DNA from: Nannocystaceae bacterium
GTDB taxonomy: Bacteria > Myxococcota_A > Polyangia > Nannocystales > Nannocystaceae
Reading direction: 5' to 3'
Length of the DNA: 6,896 nt
NCBI GenBank assembly: GCA_016763875.1
Contig: JAESSZ010000895.1
Coordinates: 1-6,896, forward strand
The position numbers were made by a program, and so were the translations under genes. Each line of letters starts with the position of its first letter. Position 1 is the first letter of the stretch. The notes under the pieces were generated by a model, which had not been told where the DNA came from, did no database searches, and saw only the letters and a program-made list of their open reading frames with translations. This document shows positions 1 to 6,896 of this stretch, in pieces.

Positions 1-1543
<1,543 letters not shown>

Positions 1544-1547
<4 letters not shown>

Positions 1548-2152
1548 AGTGGCAGCCAGACGGCCGCATGTTCGCCGAGACGCTTGTGGCTCGCGCTACA
1601 GCGACGGATGCGGGCATCGAGCTCCAGGCACCCACCGTCGGTTTGTGGCGTGGGTGCCCTGCCCCCGGCTCGCTTGTGACGCCGGGCAGTGCGATCGGCG
1701 AACTCGAAGTGCTCGGCGTGGTGCACCGCTTGCTCGCGCCCCGCGACGCGGCGGGCATCGTGCTGCCGCGAGACAGCGACGACAGGATCGCGCGGATTGC
1801 TGTCGACACCGCAACGACGCTGCTGACATTGGATCCCGAGGGCACCACCGCGACTGCGGACACCCGTGCGGCGGCGACCGCCTATGGCGATGCGACCGGT
1901 TTGGTGTTCCGCACCCCGCTTTCGGGCCGCTACTACGCACGCCCCGCCCCTGGCGAGGACCCGTTCGTGCGAGTCGGCGACATCATCCAAGAGGGCCAAA
2001 CCGTGGCGCTGCTTGAGGTCATGAAGACCTTCAATCGCATCACCTACGGCGGCGAAGGGCTTCCCGAGCGCGCCAAAGTCGTCGCTATCGTCCCGACCGA
2101 CGAAGACGACATCAACGAGGATGACGTCATCGTGCAACTCGAGACGGTTTAG
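1544..2152 (+). CDS. Biotin carboxyl carrier protein with a second, degenerate lipoyl-like half
   Basis: A 202-residue carrier subunit that would shuttle carboxybiotin to the carboxyltransferase encoded just upstream. The start is the ATG at 1544, which overlaps the upstream TGA by 4 bp; the frame is open further upstream, but that part lies inside the carboxyltransferase gene. The C-terminal biotinyl domain (about residues 120-202) has VRVGDIIQEGQTVALLEVMKTFNRI, with the predicted biotinylated Lys161 (codon 2024-2026) in EVMK. The common motif is (E/A)AMKM, so the flanking residues differ somewhat. The N-terminal half (about residues 28-75) reads like a second lipoyl-type fold, but its LEVLGVVHRL lines up with LEVMKTFNRI and has Leu57-Gly58 where Met160-Lys161 would be, so it cannot carry biotin. 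The tail ends in an acidic DEDDINEDDVIVQLE strand. Pairing with the carboxyltransferase is supported by the overlap; the partner enzyme that loads or unloads biotin is not in view. Confidence 0.87.
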
Positions 2153-2167
2153 CGGCCCCCCACTCGA

Positions 2168-3259
2168 CTACGGAAGCACGCCGGCCTTACGCATTTCGTC
2201 TTCGCGACGCAGCGCGTCTTCGTAGACCCCCTCGCCGTAAAACTGGCGCGCCCACTTGCGGAGCTTGAGGATCGACCAGTCAGACTTCGAAGCGAGCGGG
2301 CGCATCCGGTAGACCTTGTTCTCCCACACGGTGATGTCTTCTTCGAACGTCGTGTTGAAGATTCCGCAGTACTTGTCGAGCACGATCTTGGTCAGCGCGC
2401 GTATTGGCGTGGGCTTGACGCGATGCCGCGCCACGACACGCACGTGCTCGTTATCGATCGGCATCGTCGTGATGAACGTCTGCGACAGCAGTTGAAGCCC
2501 ACCCGGAAGCGTCGACCACTGACGAATGAGCCCCAACGGGAAGCCCGAGCGCCGCACTTCGATGCGCGAGGGGATCGTCGCGGGGATCCGGAGGAAGTCC
2601 CACAACCGCGGCGATCCGGGCAGGCCAAACGCCGACCGGTTGGCCTCGATCGACATCTTCCAGTCACAGATCTGCCCCTCGGTATCCATCTCGAGCTTCG
2701 GCAAGATGTCCGTCAGGTCGTGCATCGCCGGAGTATGGGAAATGTCGGCGTCGTTCTCCGCGACGTCTTGGATACGTGCCTTCAACTCCCAGACCCGCCT
2801 ACGCCACGGTGTCCATTCAAGGTCGAAGTCCGGCTGCGGTTTCACGCGCCAGTCCGGCTCGGCGCCATCTTCGTGGAACCAGACCAGAATAAGGCCGTCC
2901 ATCTCGTCGACGTGCCAACGCTTGATCTCGGCCCGCGGCGGAACCGCGTCGCCATGGGCGGCTTTGAGGCACTTGCCAGTCTTGCCCTCGAACTCCCACG
3001 CGTGAAACGGGCAGCGAATCCGGTCACCAACAACCCGCCCACCGTGGCCCAGATGCGCACCGAGGTGAGGGCAGTAGGCGTTGATGACGTGGGCCTCTCC
3101 GTCCTCGGTGCGGAATACGACCAAGTCGCGACCCAGCGCCTTGATCGGTTTGACATCCCCGCGCGCGATCTCGTCGGAATCGGCGGCAACGTACCAACCG
3201 CGCGGAAAAGGCAGCGATGGCGCAGAAGAGCGGTCAAAAATCGGAAGCCGCGCGGTCAT
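2168..3259 (-). CDS. Rieske [2Fe-2S] non-heme iron oxygenase, KshA/DAF-36-like
   Basis: A 363-residue oxygenase alpha subunit. It should take electrons from a separate reductase and activate O2 at a mononuclear iron to hydroxylate or desaturate a hydrophobic substrate. The Rieske domain (about residues 20-130) has C63-P-H65 and C83-P-F-H86, binding [2Fe-2S]. The catalytic domain has NDADISHTPAMH with H175 and H180, and the third iron ligand is probably D308 in FEEDITVW. This ligand layout matches 3-ketosteroid 9-alpha-hydroxylase KshA and the cholesterol 7-desaturase group. The start chosen is the ATG at 3259, giving MTARLPIFDRSS before the conserved PRGWYVA strand; a longer frame to 3454 exists but adds an unlikely Cys/Arg-rich extension. 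No strong Shine-Dalgarno sequence precedes this ATG, but a small upstream frame overlaps it. It is convergent with the biotin carrier gene, only 15 bp apart. No reductase or ferredoxin gene is in the window. The substrate is unknown; a sterol or other isoprenoid lipid is inference. Confidence 0.9.
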   Translation of the reverse strand: MTARLPIFDRSSAPSLPFPRGWYVAADSDEIARGDVKPIKALGRDLVVFRTEDGEAHVINAYCPHLGAHLGHGGRVVGDRIRCPFHAWEFEGKTGKCLKAAHGDAVPPRAEIKRWHVDEMDGLILVWFHEDGAEPDWRVKPQPDFDLEWTPWRRRVWELKARIQDVAENDADISHTPAMHDLTDILPKLEMDTEGQICDWKMSIEANRSAFGLPGSPRLWDFLRIPATIPSRIEVRRSGFPLGLIRQWSTLPGGLQLLSQTFITTMPIDNEHVRVVARHRVKPTPIRALTKIVLDKYCGIFNTTFEEDITVWENKVYRMRPLASKSDWSILKLRKWARQFYGEGVYEDALRREDEMRKAGVLP

Positions 3260-3306
3260 GGAAACCGCAACTTGGCAGCAGACGCCAGCGTTGACAAGTC
3301 GGCCAT
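3256..3306 (-). CDS. Possible 16-residue leader peptide coupled to the Rieske oxygenase
   Basis: The frame encodes MADLSTLASAAKLRFP. Its ATG at 3306 has a perfect GGAGG six bases upstream, and its TGA overlaps the oxygenase ATG (ATGA at 3259-3256). The oxygenase start has no good ribosome binding site of its own, so re-initiation after this frame is plausible. Alternatively the oxygenase may use the GGAGG site through a different start, or a one-base error may have split a longer N-terminus. No known peptide is recognised. Expression is unproven. Confidence 0.35.
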   Translation of the reverse strand: MADLSTLASAAKLRFP

Positions 3307-3538
3307 AGTGGGCCTCCGCGGACGCACAGATCGCGCTTCCCGGGGCCCGTAAACTGCACTGTGACTGATCCGCGCTTGCGGCCCGGCACGGTCGGACCGC
3401 GCCCAGCCGCCACGGCCTCGCGCAAGGTTCCGCAACGTCACGTCTAGGAGCCAACTTGCGGCGGCTTCACGCGATGGTGGCAATCCACCCAGTTTGCGCA
3501 GCGAAACCCAGTTTCTTTGCTGCTAGGATCACTCGGTC
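3307..3538. other. Divergent intergenic spacer between the oxygenase and the lipoprotein
   Basis: This 232-bp spacer must hold the promoters of both divergent genes. Apart from the GGAGG at 3313-3317 (minus strand) and a modest AGGA at 3525-3528 before the plus-strand ATG at 3539, I see no convincing -35/-10 pair. TTGCGC at 3494 and TAGGAT at 3524 are 24 bases apart, too far for a sigma-70 type promoter. Frames across the spacer have no recognisable product. Confidence 0.5.
3313..3317 (-). promoter_or_regulatory. Strong Shine-Dalgarno sequence upstream of the leader frame / Rieske oxygenase
   Basis: GGAGG on the minus strand, six bases before the ATG at 3306. It is the best ribosome binding site in the spacer. 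It favours translation entering at the 16-codon frame rather than directly at the oxygenase ATG 47 bases further on. Confidence 0.45.
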
Positions 3539-4414
3539 ATGATTGCACGGCTGCCTAGCGTCCTACTGGTACTCCCACTGTGCCTGTCCTGCAGCACGAC
3601 GGACGCGGGCTCTGGGGAGACCGACGCGTCCACAGCCACACCAGCGACAAGTACGGGAGGTCAGACCTCGGGCGCGGACGGGCAAAACAGTCAGGAGGGT
3701 CAGAACGACGGCCCCACCGCCACCATGGACGGCGACGACCGGGACAGCACGCCCGGGTCCGATGCCGATACGATGGGCGACGACACCCCCGACGGAGGCG
3801 GCTGCTGTTCACGTCACATGGATCCGGGCTGCGACGAACCTGCGGTCGCGGAGTGCGTTTGTCTGTTGGATGCTGCGTGCTGCACGTTCGGATGGGACGA
3901 CAACTGCGTCGACGCTGCCCGCAACGAATGCGACGCCACCTGTCAGGCGGTCGACGATGACGGCATGGATGACTCCGGCGATGTCCTGGACACCGGTGGC
4001 GACGTCTTGGACACTGGCGACGTCTTGGACACTGGCGGCGACGTCATGGATACCGGCGTTGGCGACGTCATGGACGAAGGTGGCGGCGCGGTCTGCTGCG
4101 CGCCAAGCATGACTCCGGGCTGCAGCGACGGCATGATTGAAGCCTGCGTCTGCAAGCAAGACTCGTTCTGCTGCAAAATGGAGTGGGACGGGCAGTGCGC
4201 CGATGAGGCGGCTGAGTTCTGCGGGGCAGACTGCGGCGGTGGACAGGACGAAGGTGGTGGCGGTGTCGCGTGCTGCGATGTTCACCAGATGACGGGATGC
4301 GCCGACATGGAGGTCGAGACGTGCGTCTGCGCAGACGACCCGTTTTGCTGCAACGAAACCTGGGACGACCAGTGCGTTGACGAAGCCAACAACCGATGTG
4401 GGGCGGGCTGCTGA
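3539..4414 (+). CDS. Secreted, probably lipid-anchored protein with three ten-cysteine repeats
   Basis: A 291-residue exported protein of unknown function. The N-terminus MIARLPSVLLVLPLCLSC is a short, hydrophobic signal ending in a cysteine. LSC at 16-18 is lipobox-like, although Cys15 at -3 is unusual, so the lipoprotein call is likely rather than certain. Residues 19-88 form a Ser/Thr/Gly/Asp-rich, low-complexity spacer, typical of surface lipoproteins in Nannocystis-like myxobacteria. Three Cys modules follow at 89-135, 186-232 and 245-291, each exactly 47 residues, joined by an acidic GDVLDTG linker and a GGGQDEGGGG linker. The last module ends on the final residue, Cys291. The 30 module cysteines suggest disulfide-bonded, extracytoplasmic domains. 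An AGGA lies ten bases before the ATG. The kinase gene begins within or just after its 3' end, so co-expression is likely. Binding or structural roles are conceivable, but the sequence does not name one. Confidence 0.85.
   Translation: MIARLPSVLLVLPLCLSCSTTDAGSGETDASTATPATSTGGQTSGADGQNSQEGQNDGPTATMDGDDRDSTPGSDADTMGDDTPDGGGCCSRHMDPGCDEPAVAECVCLLDAACCTFGWDDNCVDAARNECDATCQAVDDDGMDDSGDVLDTGGDVLDTGDVLDTGGDVMDTGVGDVMDEGGGAVCCAPSMTPGCSDGMIEACVCKQDSFCCKMEWDGQCADEAAEFCGADCGGGQDEGGGGVACCDVHQMTGCADMEVETCVCADDPFCCNETWDDQCVDEANNRCGAGC
3803..4411 (+). repeat. Three 47-residue ten-cysteine protein modules
   Basis: The modules lie at 3803-3943, 4094-4234 and 4271-4411. In all three the cysteines fall at identical offsets 0, 1, 9, 17, 19, 25, 26, 34, 42 and 46. 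Shared positions include GC at offsets 8-9, CVC at 17-19, CC at 25-26, a WD three residues after that CC, and an Ala-containing stretch before the last two Cys. Ten cysteines would allow five disulfides per module. The DNA copies have diverged, so this is an old protein-level repeat and not a recent duplication. Confidence 0.85.
3977..4081 (+). repeat. GDVLDTG tandem repeat encoding an acidic linker
   Basis: Five consecutive units read GDVLDTG, GDVLDTG, DVLDTG, GDVMDTG and, after one Val, GDVMDEG (residues 147-181), joining Cys modules 1 and 2. The DNA unit is about 21 bp (ggcgacgtcttggacactgg and variants). The third unit lacks one Gly codon, so it is 18 bp and keeps the frame. This is a typical slippage-prone, length-variable linker. 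The spaced Asp residues might bind calcium, but no canonical DxDxDG loop is complete. Confidence 0.8.
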
Positions 4415-5369
4415 GTTGCGAGCGCCGACAGTCTCAAGCGATAGCGTTCTCGCAGACGTCTTGCCTCCAGGCACCCGGCTCTCGGACCGCTATGAGATCG
4501 AGAGTGTCCTGGGTGAGGGCGGGCTGTCGCGCGTCTACCTAGGGCGCCACCTGACCATCGACCTCAAGGTCGCGATCAAGGTGCTGTCGCGGGAAGTGAG
4601 CAGCGAGGACAAGACGGTCGTCCGATTTCTTCGAGAAGCGCGCGCCGCCTCTCGAATCGCGCACGAGAACGTCGTGGCGGTGACAGATTTTGGCGAGATG
4701 GACGACGGGCTTCCGTTCATCGTGATGGAGCTGATGGACGGCGAGATCCTGGCAGAGACGCTCATCTCGGAGGCGCCGATGCCCTGGTCACGCGTGCAAC
4801 CGATCCTGTTGCAGTTGCTTGCTGCGCTGGACGCAGCCCACAGCAAGGGCGTGATCCACCGGGACATGAAGCCGGCGAACTGCTTCCGACTCGACCGCAT
4901 GGGCACCCCGGACTTCATCAAGGTGTTCGACTTCGGGATCGCGAAACTCCGCGACGACTTCACAGGCGTGACGCTGACGCGAAGAGGTGCGGTCGTCGGG
5001 ACCCCCGACTACATGGCGCCCGAGCAGTGCCGCGGCAAGACCGTGGATACGCGGACCGATCTGTACGCAGTCGGGGTGATCGCCTTCGAGATGCTGACCG
5101 GGCGGGTGCCGTTCACCGGCCGCCGGCCGACCGAGATCATGCAGGCGCACGTGTACCAAGAGGCTCCACCCATGCAGGACCTCAACGACAATCTCGACGC
5201 CCCACAAGGCGCCGAAGCGATCGTATGCCGGGCGATGGCGAAGGATCCGTCGGAACGATTCCAAACCGCCCGCGAGTTCGCCCAAGCCATCATCGACAAC
5301 GGCGAGGGCCTGCCGAGCGTGAAGCAAGGCGGGTTCTTCCGCGGCTTGAAGAAGATGTTCGGGCGGTAG
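4377..5369 (+). CDS. Soluble Hanks-type Ser/Thr protein kinase (Pkn family)
   Basis: Up to 330 residues; phosphorylates Ser/Thr of unknown proteins. The catalytic set is complete: Gly loop LGEGGLSRV (residues 45-53), VAIK with Lys68, alpha-C Glu87, HRDMKPAN (161-168, catalytic Asp163), DFG (185-187), TPDYMAPE (209-216), then D228 and a C-lobe ending with ERFQTAREF. It is an RD kinase with a Thr-rich activation segment (TGVTLTRR), so autophosphorylation is plausible. There is no transmembrane helix and no sensor domain. The protein ends shortly after the kinase fold in a basic-hydrophobic tail, GGFFRGLKKMFGR, which could form an amphipathic helix. The start is uncertain: in-frame TTG 4377, GTG 4398 and TTG 4416 are candidates, none with a good Shine-Dalgarno sequence, and no ATG precedes the domain. 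TTG 4416 would begin one base after the upstream stop; the others overlap the Cys-repeat gene. Translational coupling to that gene is likely. Confidence 0.9.
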   Translation: MTKPTTDVGRAAELRAPTVSSDSVLADVLPPGTRLSDRYEIESVLGEGGLSRVYLGRHLTIDLKVAIKVLSREVSSEDKTVVRFLREARAASRIAHENVVAVTDFGEMDDGLPFIVMELMDGEILAETLISEAPMPWSRVQPILLQLLAALDAAHSKGVIHRDMKPANCFRLDRMGTPDFIKVFDFGIAKLRDDFTGVTLTRRGAVVGTPDYMAPEQCRGKTVDTRTDLYAVGVIAFEMLTGRVPFTGRRPTEIMQAHVYQEAPPMQDLNDNLDAPQGAEAIVCRAMAKDPSERFQTAREFAQAIIDNGEGLPSVKQGGFFRGLKKMFGR

Positions 5370-5390
5370 GCAGAGAAAGAAGCCGTCCCC

Positions 5391-5423
5391 GGGACCCGCA
5401 CGCCCCCCATGTTGTGCGGGCCC
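5391..5423 (+). terminator. GC-rich stem-loop after the kinase gene, possible terminator
   Basis: CCCGCAC (5395-5401) pairs with GTGCGGG (5414-5420) around a 12-base loop. The stem extends by GGG/CCC past one bulged A, giving about ten base pairs, 22 bp after the kinase stop. There is no T-run after it, so it is not a classical intrinsic terminator. It may still stop transcription or protect the mRNA 3' end. Confidence 0.35.
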
Positions 5424-5565
5424 CGAGCGGCAGACGTACCACCATCCCGGTTGCAGCCTCTGCTGCGGCGAACATGCCCCCCAGCGTGTCGCCTGAGTCG
5501 AGGCACCTGGACCATCGTGCCCCGCGCCTTTTTCTTGAGCGGACCTCACCGGTTCTCCTGGCGGC

Positions 5566-5631
5566 GCGCCCGCACCATCCGCGCCCGCATCATCCGCGCC
5601 CGCATCATCCGCGCCCGCATCATCCGCGCCC
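5566..5631. repeat. 15-bp direct tandem repeat, 4.4 copies
   Basis: The unit gcgcccgcatcatcc is repeated four times (5566-5580 with one C-for-T difference, then 5581-5595, 5596-5610 and 5611-5625 identical), followed by a partial gcgccc. The unit is five codons long and open in several frames: plus frames give APASS, HHPRP or RIIRA types, and one minus frame gives DDAGA. No start codon links it to a supported gene. It lies 34 bp before the barrel gene start. Confidence 0.85.
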
Positions 5632-5664
5632 AAGGTCACCCCCAAGTTTCGCGGCGCTCGCCCG

Positions 5665-6646
5665 ATGGGCAGTCTATCCATGGCTGCGATACGACCCCGA
5701 CGCACGCTCCGACGTTCGATAGCCGCGATCGTCTTCGGATACGCGACCCTAGCAAGCGCGACGGTGCTGGCCGCCGAGAGCACGCGCAGCGCGGTCAACG
5801 AAAGCACGGTCGCCACTGAGACCGAACTCGCCGTGACCAGCAGCAAGGCCCCCGCCTCGCGCCTGGTGTTGGTGCCCGTGCAAAGCCCCCCATCCCCTCA
5901 CGTAGCGCTCGCAACGTCAGCGGACCCGCCCGAGCCCAGCGACGATCGCATCCCCCACCGCGGGCTCGTGGTCGACGCAAATGTCGGCGTGCTCGGCTGT
6001 TTTGCGACGAGCTGCAAACAACGTCATGCGGCCACACCGGGTGTGCGCGTCGGCGGCTTCATCGGCGGCAACATCCGCGGCTGGGTCTCGATCGGTGTGG
6101 CCGGCGGCTGGGGCACCTTGAGCCCAGATCCGCCGCCAGGCTCCGATGTATTGGGCCTGTACGGGCTGGACGCCGACGCATTGATGCGCGAGTTCGACAC
6201 CCCCCGCGGGCAACGCCGCTCCCGCGGATCTGACATCGCTGTCGGTGAACGGAGCTCAACTTCGCGCCGCTCAGGTTGGGCCGATGCTTCGTGTGCACTT
6301 CATCCCGCGTGGGCGCCTGACCGCGTGGGTCGGCTCGGGCGCGCAGTACAACTTCCTGTCGTCGAGTTACGGCACACCCGCCGGTAAGGTCGAGCTTCAA
6401 CTCCACGGTCTGGCCGTGCCCATTGAGGCCGGTTTTGGCGTGTACATCACCAAGCATCTCGCCGCGACGGCACAGTTCGACTATCTGTGGAGCCGCTACG
6501 CCCTCACGAAACTTCGTGTCGCGGGCGAGAACATGCTGCTGCCGGTCGCGGTGCTGGACGACATCGGGCGCGGGCAAGGCGCCCAGTTCGCGGAGGATCT
6601 GCCACATTTCTGGACGGTCGGTTTCGGACTCCGCATGCGTCTGTGA
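5665..6646 (+). pseudogene. Predicted outer-membrane beta-barrel protein, interrupted by one frameshift
   Basis: An exported protein of about 326 residues if the frame is restored. The N-terminus, from ATG 5665 or 5680, is a signal peptide: MAAIRPRRTLRRS, then the hydrophobic stretch IAAIVFGYATLASATVLA, with cleavage likely after VLA. A Pro/Ser-rich spacer follows. From about 5965 come Gly/aromatic alternating strands (GVRVGGFIGG, GWVSIGVAGGWG) typical of outer-membrane barrels. The first frame runs to about 6205 and then becomes Arg/Ser-rich nonsense, ending at 6387. The true continuation is in the next frame: PAGNAAPADLTSLSVNGAQL, barrel strands such as LTAWVGSGAQYNF and LAATAQFDYLWSRYAL, and a final strand FWTVGFGLRMRL before the stop. 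Deleting one C from the six at 6200-6205 joins them. The long intact second part suggests a recent mutation, a sequencing error, or a switchable tract. The function within the barrel families is unknown. Confidence 0.75.
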
Positions 6647-6700
6647 GGTGAAGACAAGAAAAACAGAAGGAATGCCCGGCCGGCCGCCATCCAATTGGGC

Positions 6701-6896
6701 GTGGTGAGGTTGTCCGGCGCGACGGGAGCGAGAACAGGCGTTCCAGGGTGGGCCGCACCTCGGATTCAACGTGGGATCGCAGCCCTGGCGGTCGCTGTTC
6801 TGCTTGGCCACGCCGACACGGCACAAGCAGCGGGCCCGCCCACACTACCGGGCGGCGAATCGGACACTGAGATCGACGCCGACACCAACGCCGACA
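6701..6896 (+). CDS. N-terminus of a further secreted protein (3' end outside window)
   Basis: The frame is open to the right edge. It has a clear signal-peptide pattern, RIQRGIAALAVAVLLGHADTAQA (6761-6829), with a probable cleavage at AQA|AG, followed by an acidic, low-complexity start (TLPGGESDTEIDADTNAD) like the linkers of other exported proteins here. Start candidates are GTG 6701, GTG 6704 and TTG 6710; none has a good Shine-Dalgarno sequence, and the n-region before the hydrophobic core would be about 20 residues, long but acceptable. It lies 54 bp after the barrel gene on the same strand and may be cotranscribed. No domain is visible in the part present, so the function is unknown. 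Confidence 0.55.
   Translation, partial: MVRLSGATGARTGVPGWAAPRIQRGIAALAVAVLLGHADTAQAAGPPTLPGGESDTEIDADTNAD

Larger units (their letters stand above)
5370..5664. other. Gap between the kinase and the beta-barrel gene
   Basis: About 295 bp with no gene I can support. It holds the stem-loop at 5391-5423 and the 15-bp tandem repeat at 5566-5631. In the frame of the downstream barrel gene, the stretch 5539-5664 is open and would read as an Ala/Pro/Ser-rich linker, but it contains no ATG, GTG or TTG, and a TGA lies at 5536-5538. It therefore looks non-coding or a decayed remnant. Confidence 0.5.

Noticed and set aside
2423..3352. Plus-strand 309-codon open frame
   Set aside because: Antisense to the Rieske oxygenase; rich in Arg/Pro/Val with no recognisable motif, as expected of a shadow frame in GC-rich DNA.
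3260..3454. 65-residue N-terminal extension of the Rieske oxygenase
   Set aside because: Cys/Arg/Ala-rich and unlike the start of this family, which has only about 20 residues before the GWY strand; the ATG at 3259 fits.
3494..3529. Promoter made of TTGCGC and TAGGAT before the lipoprotein
   Set aside because: The 24-base spacing is too long and the -10 would leave almost no leader before the ATG.
4788..5846. Minus-strand 352-codon open frame with GADDAGADDAG-type repeats
   Set aside because: Most of it is antisense to the catalytic core of the kinase; the rest is the 15-bp repeat and the start of the barrel gene read backwards. No domain is visible.
6200..6208. Programmed +1 frameshifting at CCC-C in the barrel gene
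   Set aside because: No stop codon, rare codon or stimulatory element is seen at the site; a simple one-base insertion explains the data better.
6676..6690. CGGCCGGCCG palindrome after the barrel gene as a terminator
   Set aside because: Short self-complementary GC run without loop or T-run; common by chance in GC-rich DNA.

Overview
This is a GC-rich, densely coded stretch of chromosome. It most resembles a myxobacterium, probably of the Nannocystis/Plesiocystis/Enhygromyxa type. The basis is a stand-alone eukaryote-like Ser/Thr kinase, a secreted protein with an acidic Gly/Asp/Thr-rich linker and Cys-rich repeats, a KshA-like Rieske oxygenase, and a signal-peptide beta-barrel protein. The taxonomic call is inference from protein style; no marker gene is present.

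Left block (1-2152, plus strand): the 3' part of a biotin-dependent acyl-CoA carboxyltransferase gene, open at the left edge, overlaps by ATGA a gene for a 202-residue biotin carrier protein. The two should work together: the carrier brings carboxybiotin to, or takes it from, the carboxyltransferase. The carboxyltransferase looks closer to the glutaconyl-CoA decarboxylase alpha-subunit branch than to the propionyl-CoA carboxylase branch. The missing partner, a biotin carboxylase or a membrane decarboxylase pump, would decide between carboxylation and decarboxylation and must lie outside the window.

Middle block (2168-3306, minus strand): a convergent gene, 15 bp away, encodes a single-component-type Rieske [2Fe-2S]/mononuclear-iron oxygenase with all expected metal ligands. 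A 16-codon reading frame with a strong Shine-Dalgarno sequence sits directly upstream, and its stop overlaps the oxygenase start. A 232-bp divergent spacer follows.

Right block (3539-6896, plus strand): a secreted, probably lipid-anchored protein with three exactly 47-residue, ten-cysteine repeats is followed, with overlap, by a soluble Ser/Thr protein kinase with a complete catalytic motif set. A stem-loop and a 15-bp tandem repeat fill the roughly 300-bp gap after the kinase. Next comes a predicted outer-membrane beta-barrel gene interrupted by one frameshift at a run of six C. The 5' end of a further secreted protein runs off the right edge. The cell-envelope theme is consistent from 3539 to the end.

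I see no tRNA, rRNA, CRISPR array, insertion sequence or phage gene. No clearly new multi-gene system is evident. The most unusual points are the ten-cysteine repeat protein overlapping a kinase gene, the degenerate second lipoyl-like half in the biotin carrier, the coupled leader frame before the oxygenase, and the C-run frameshift.
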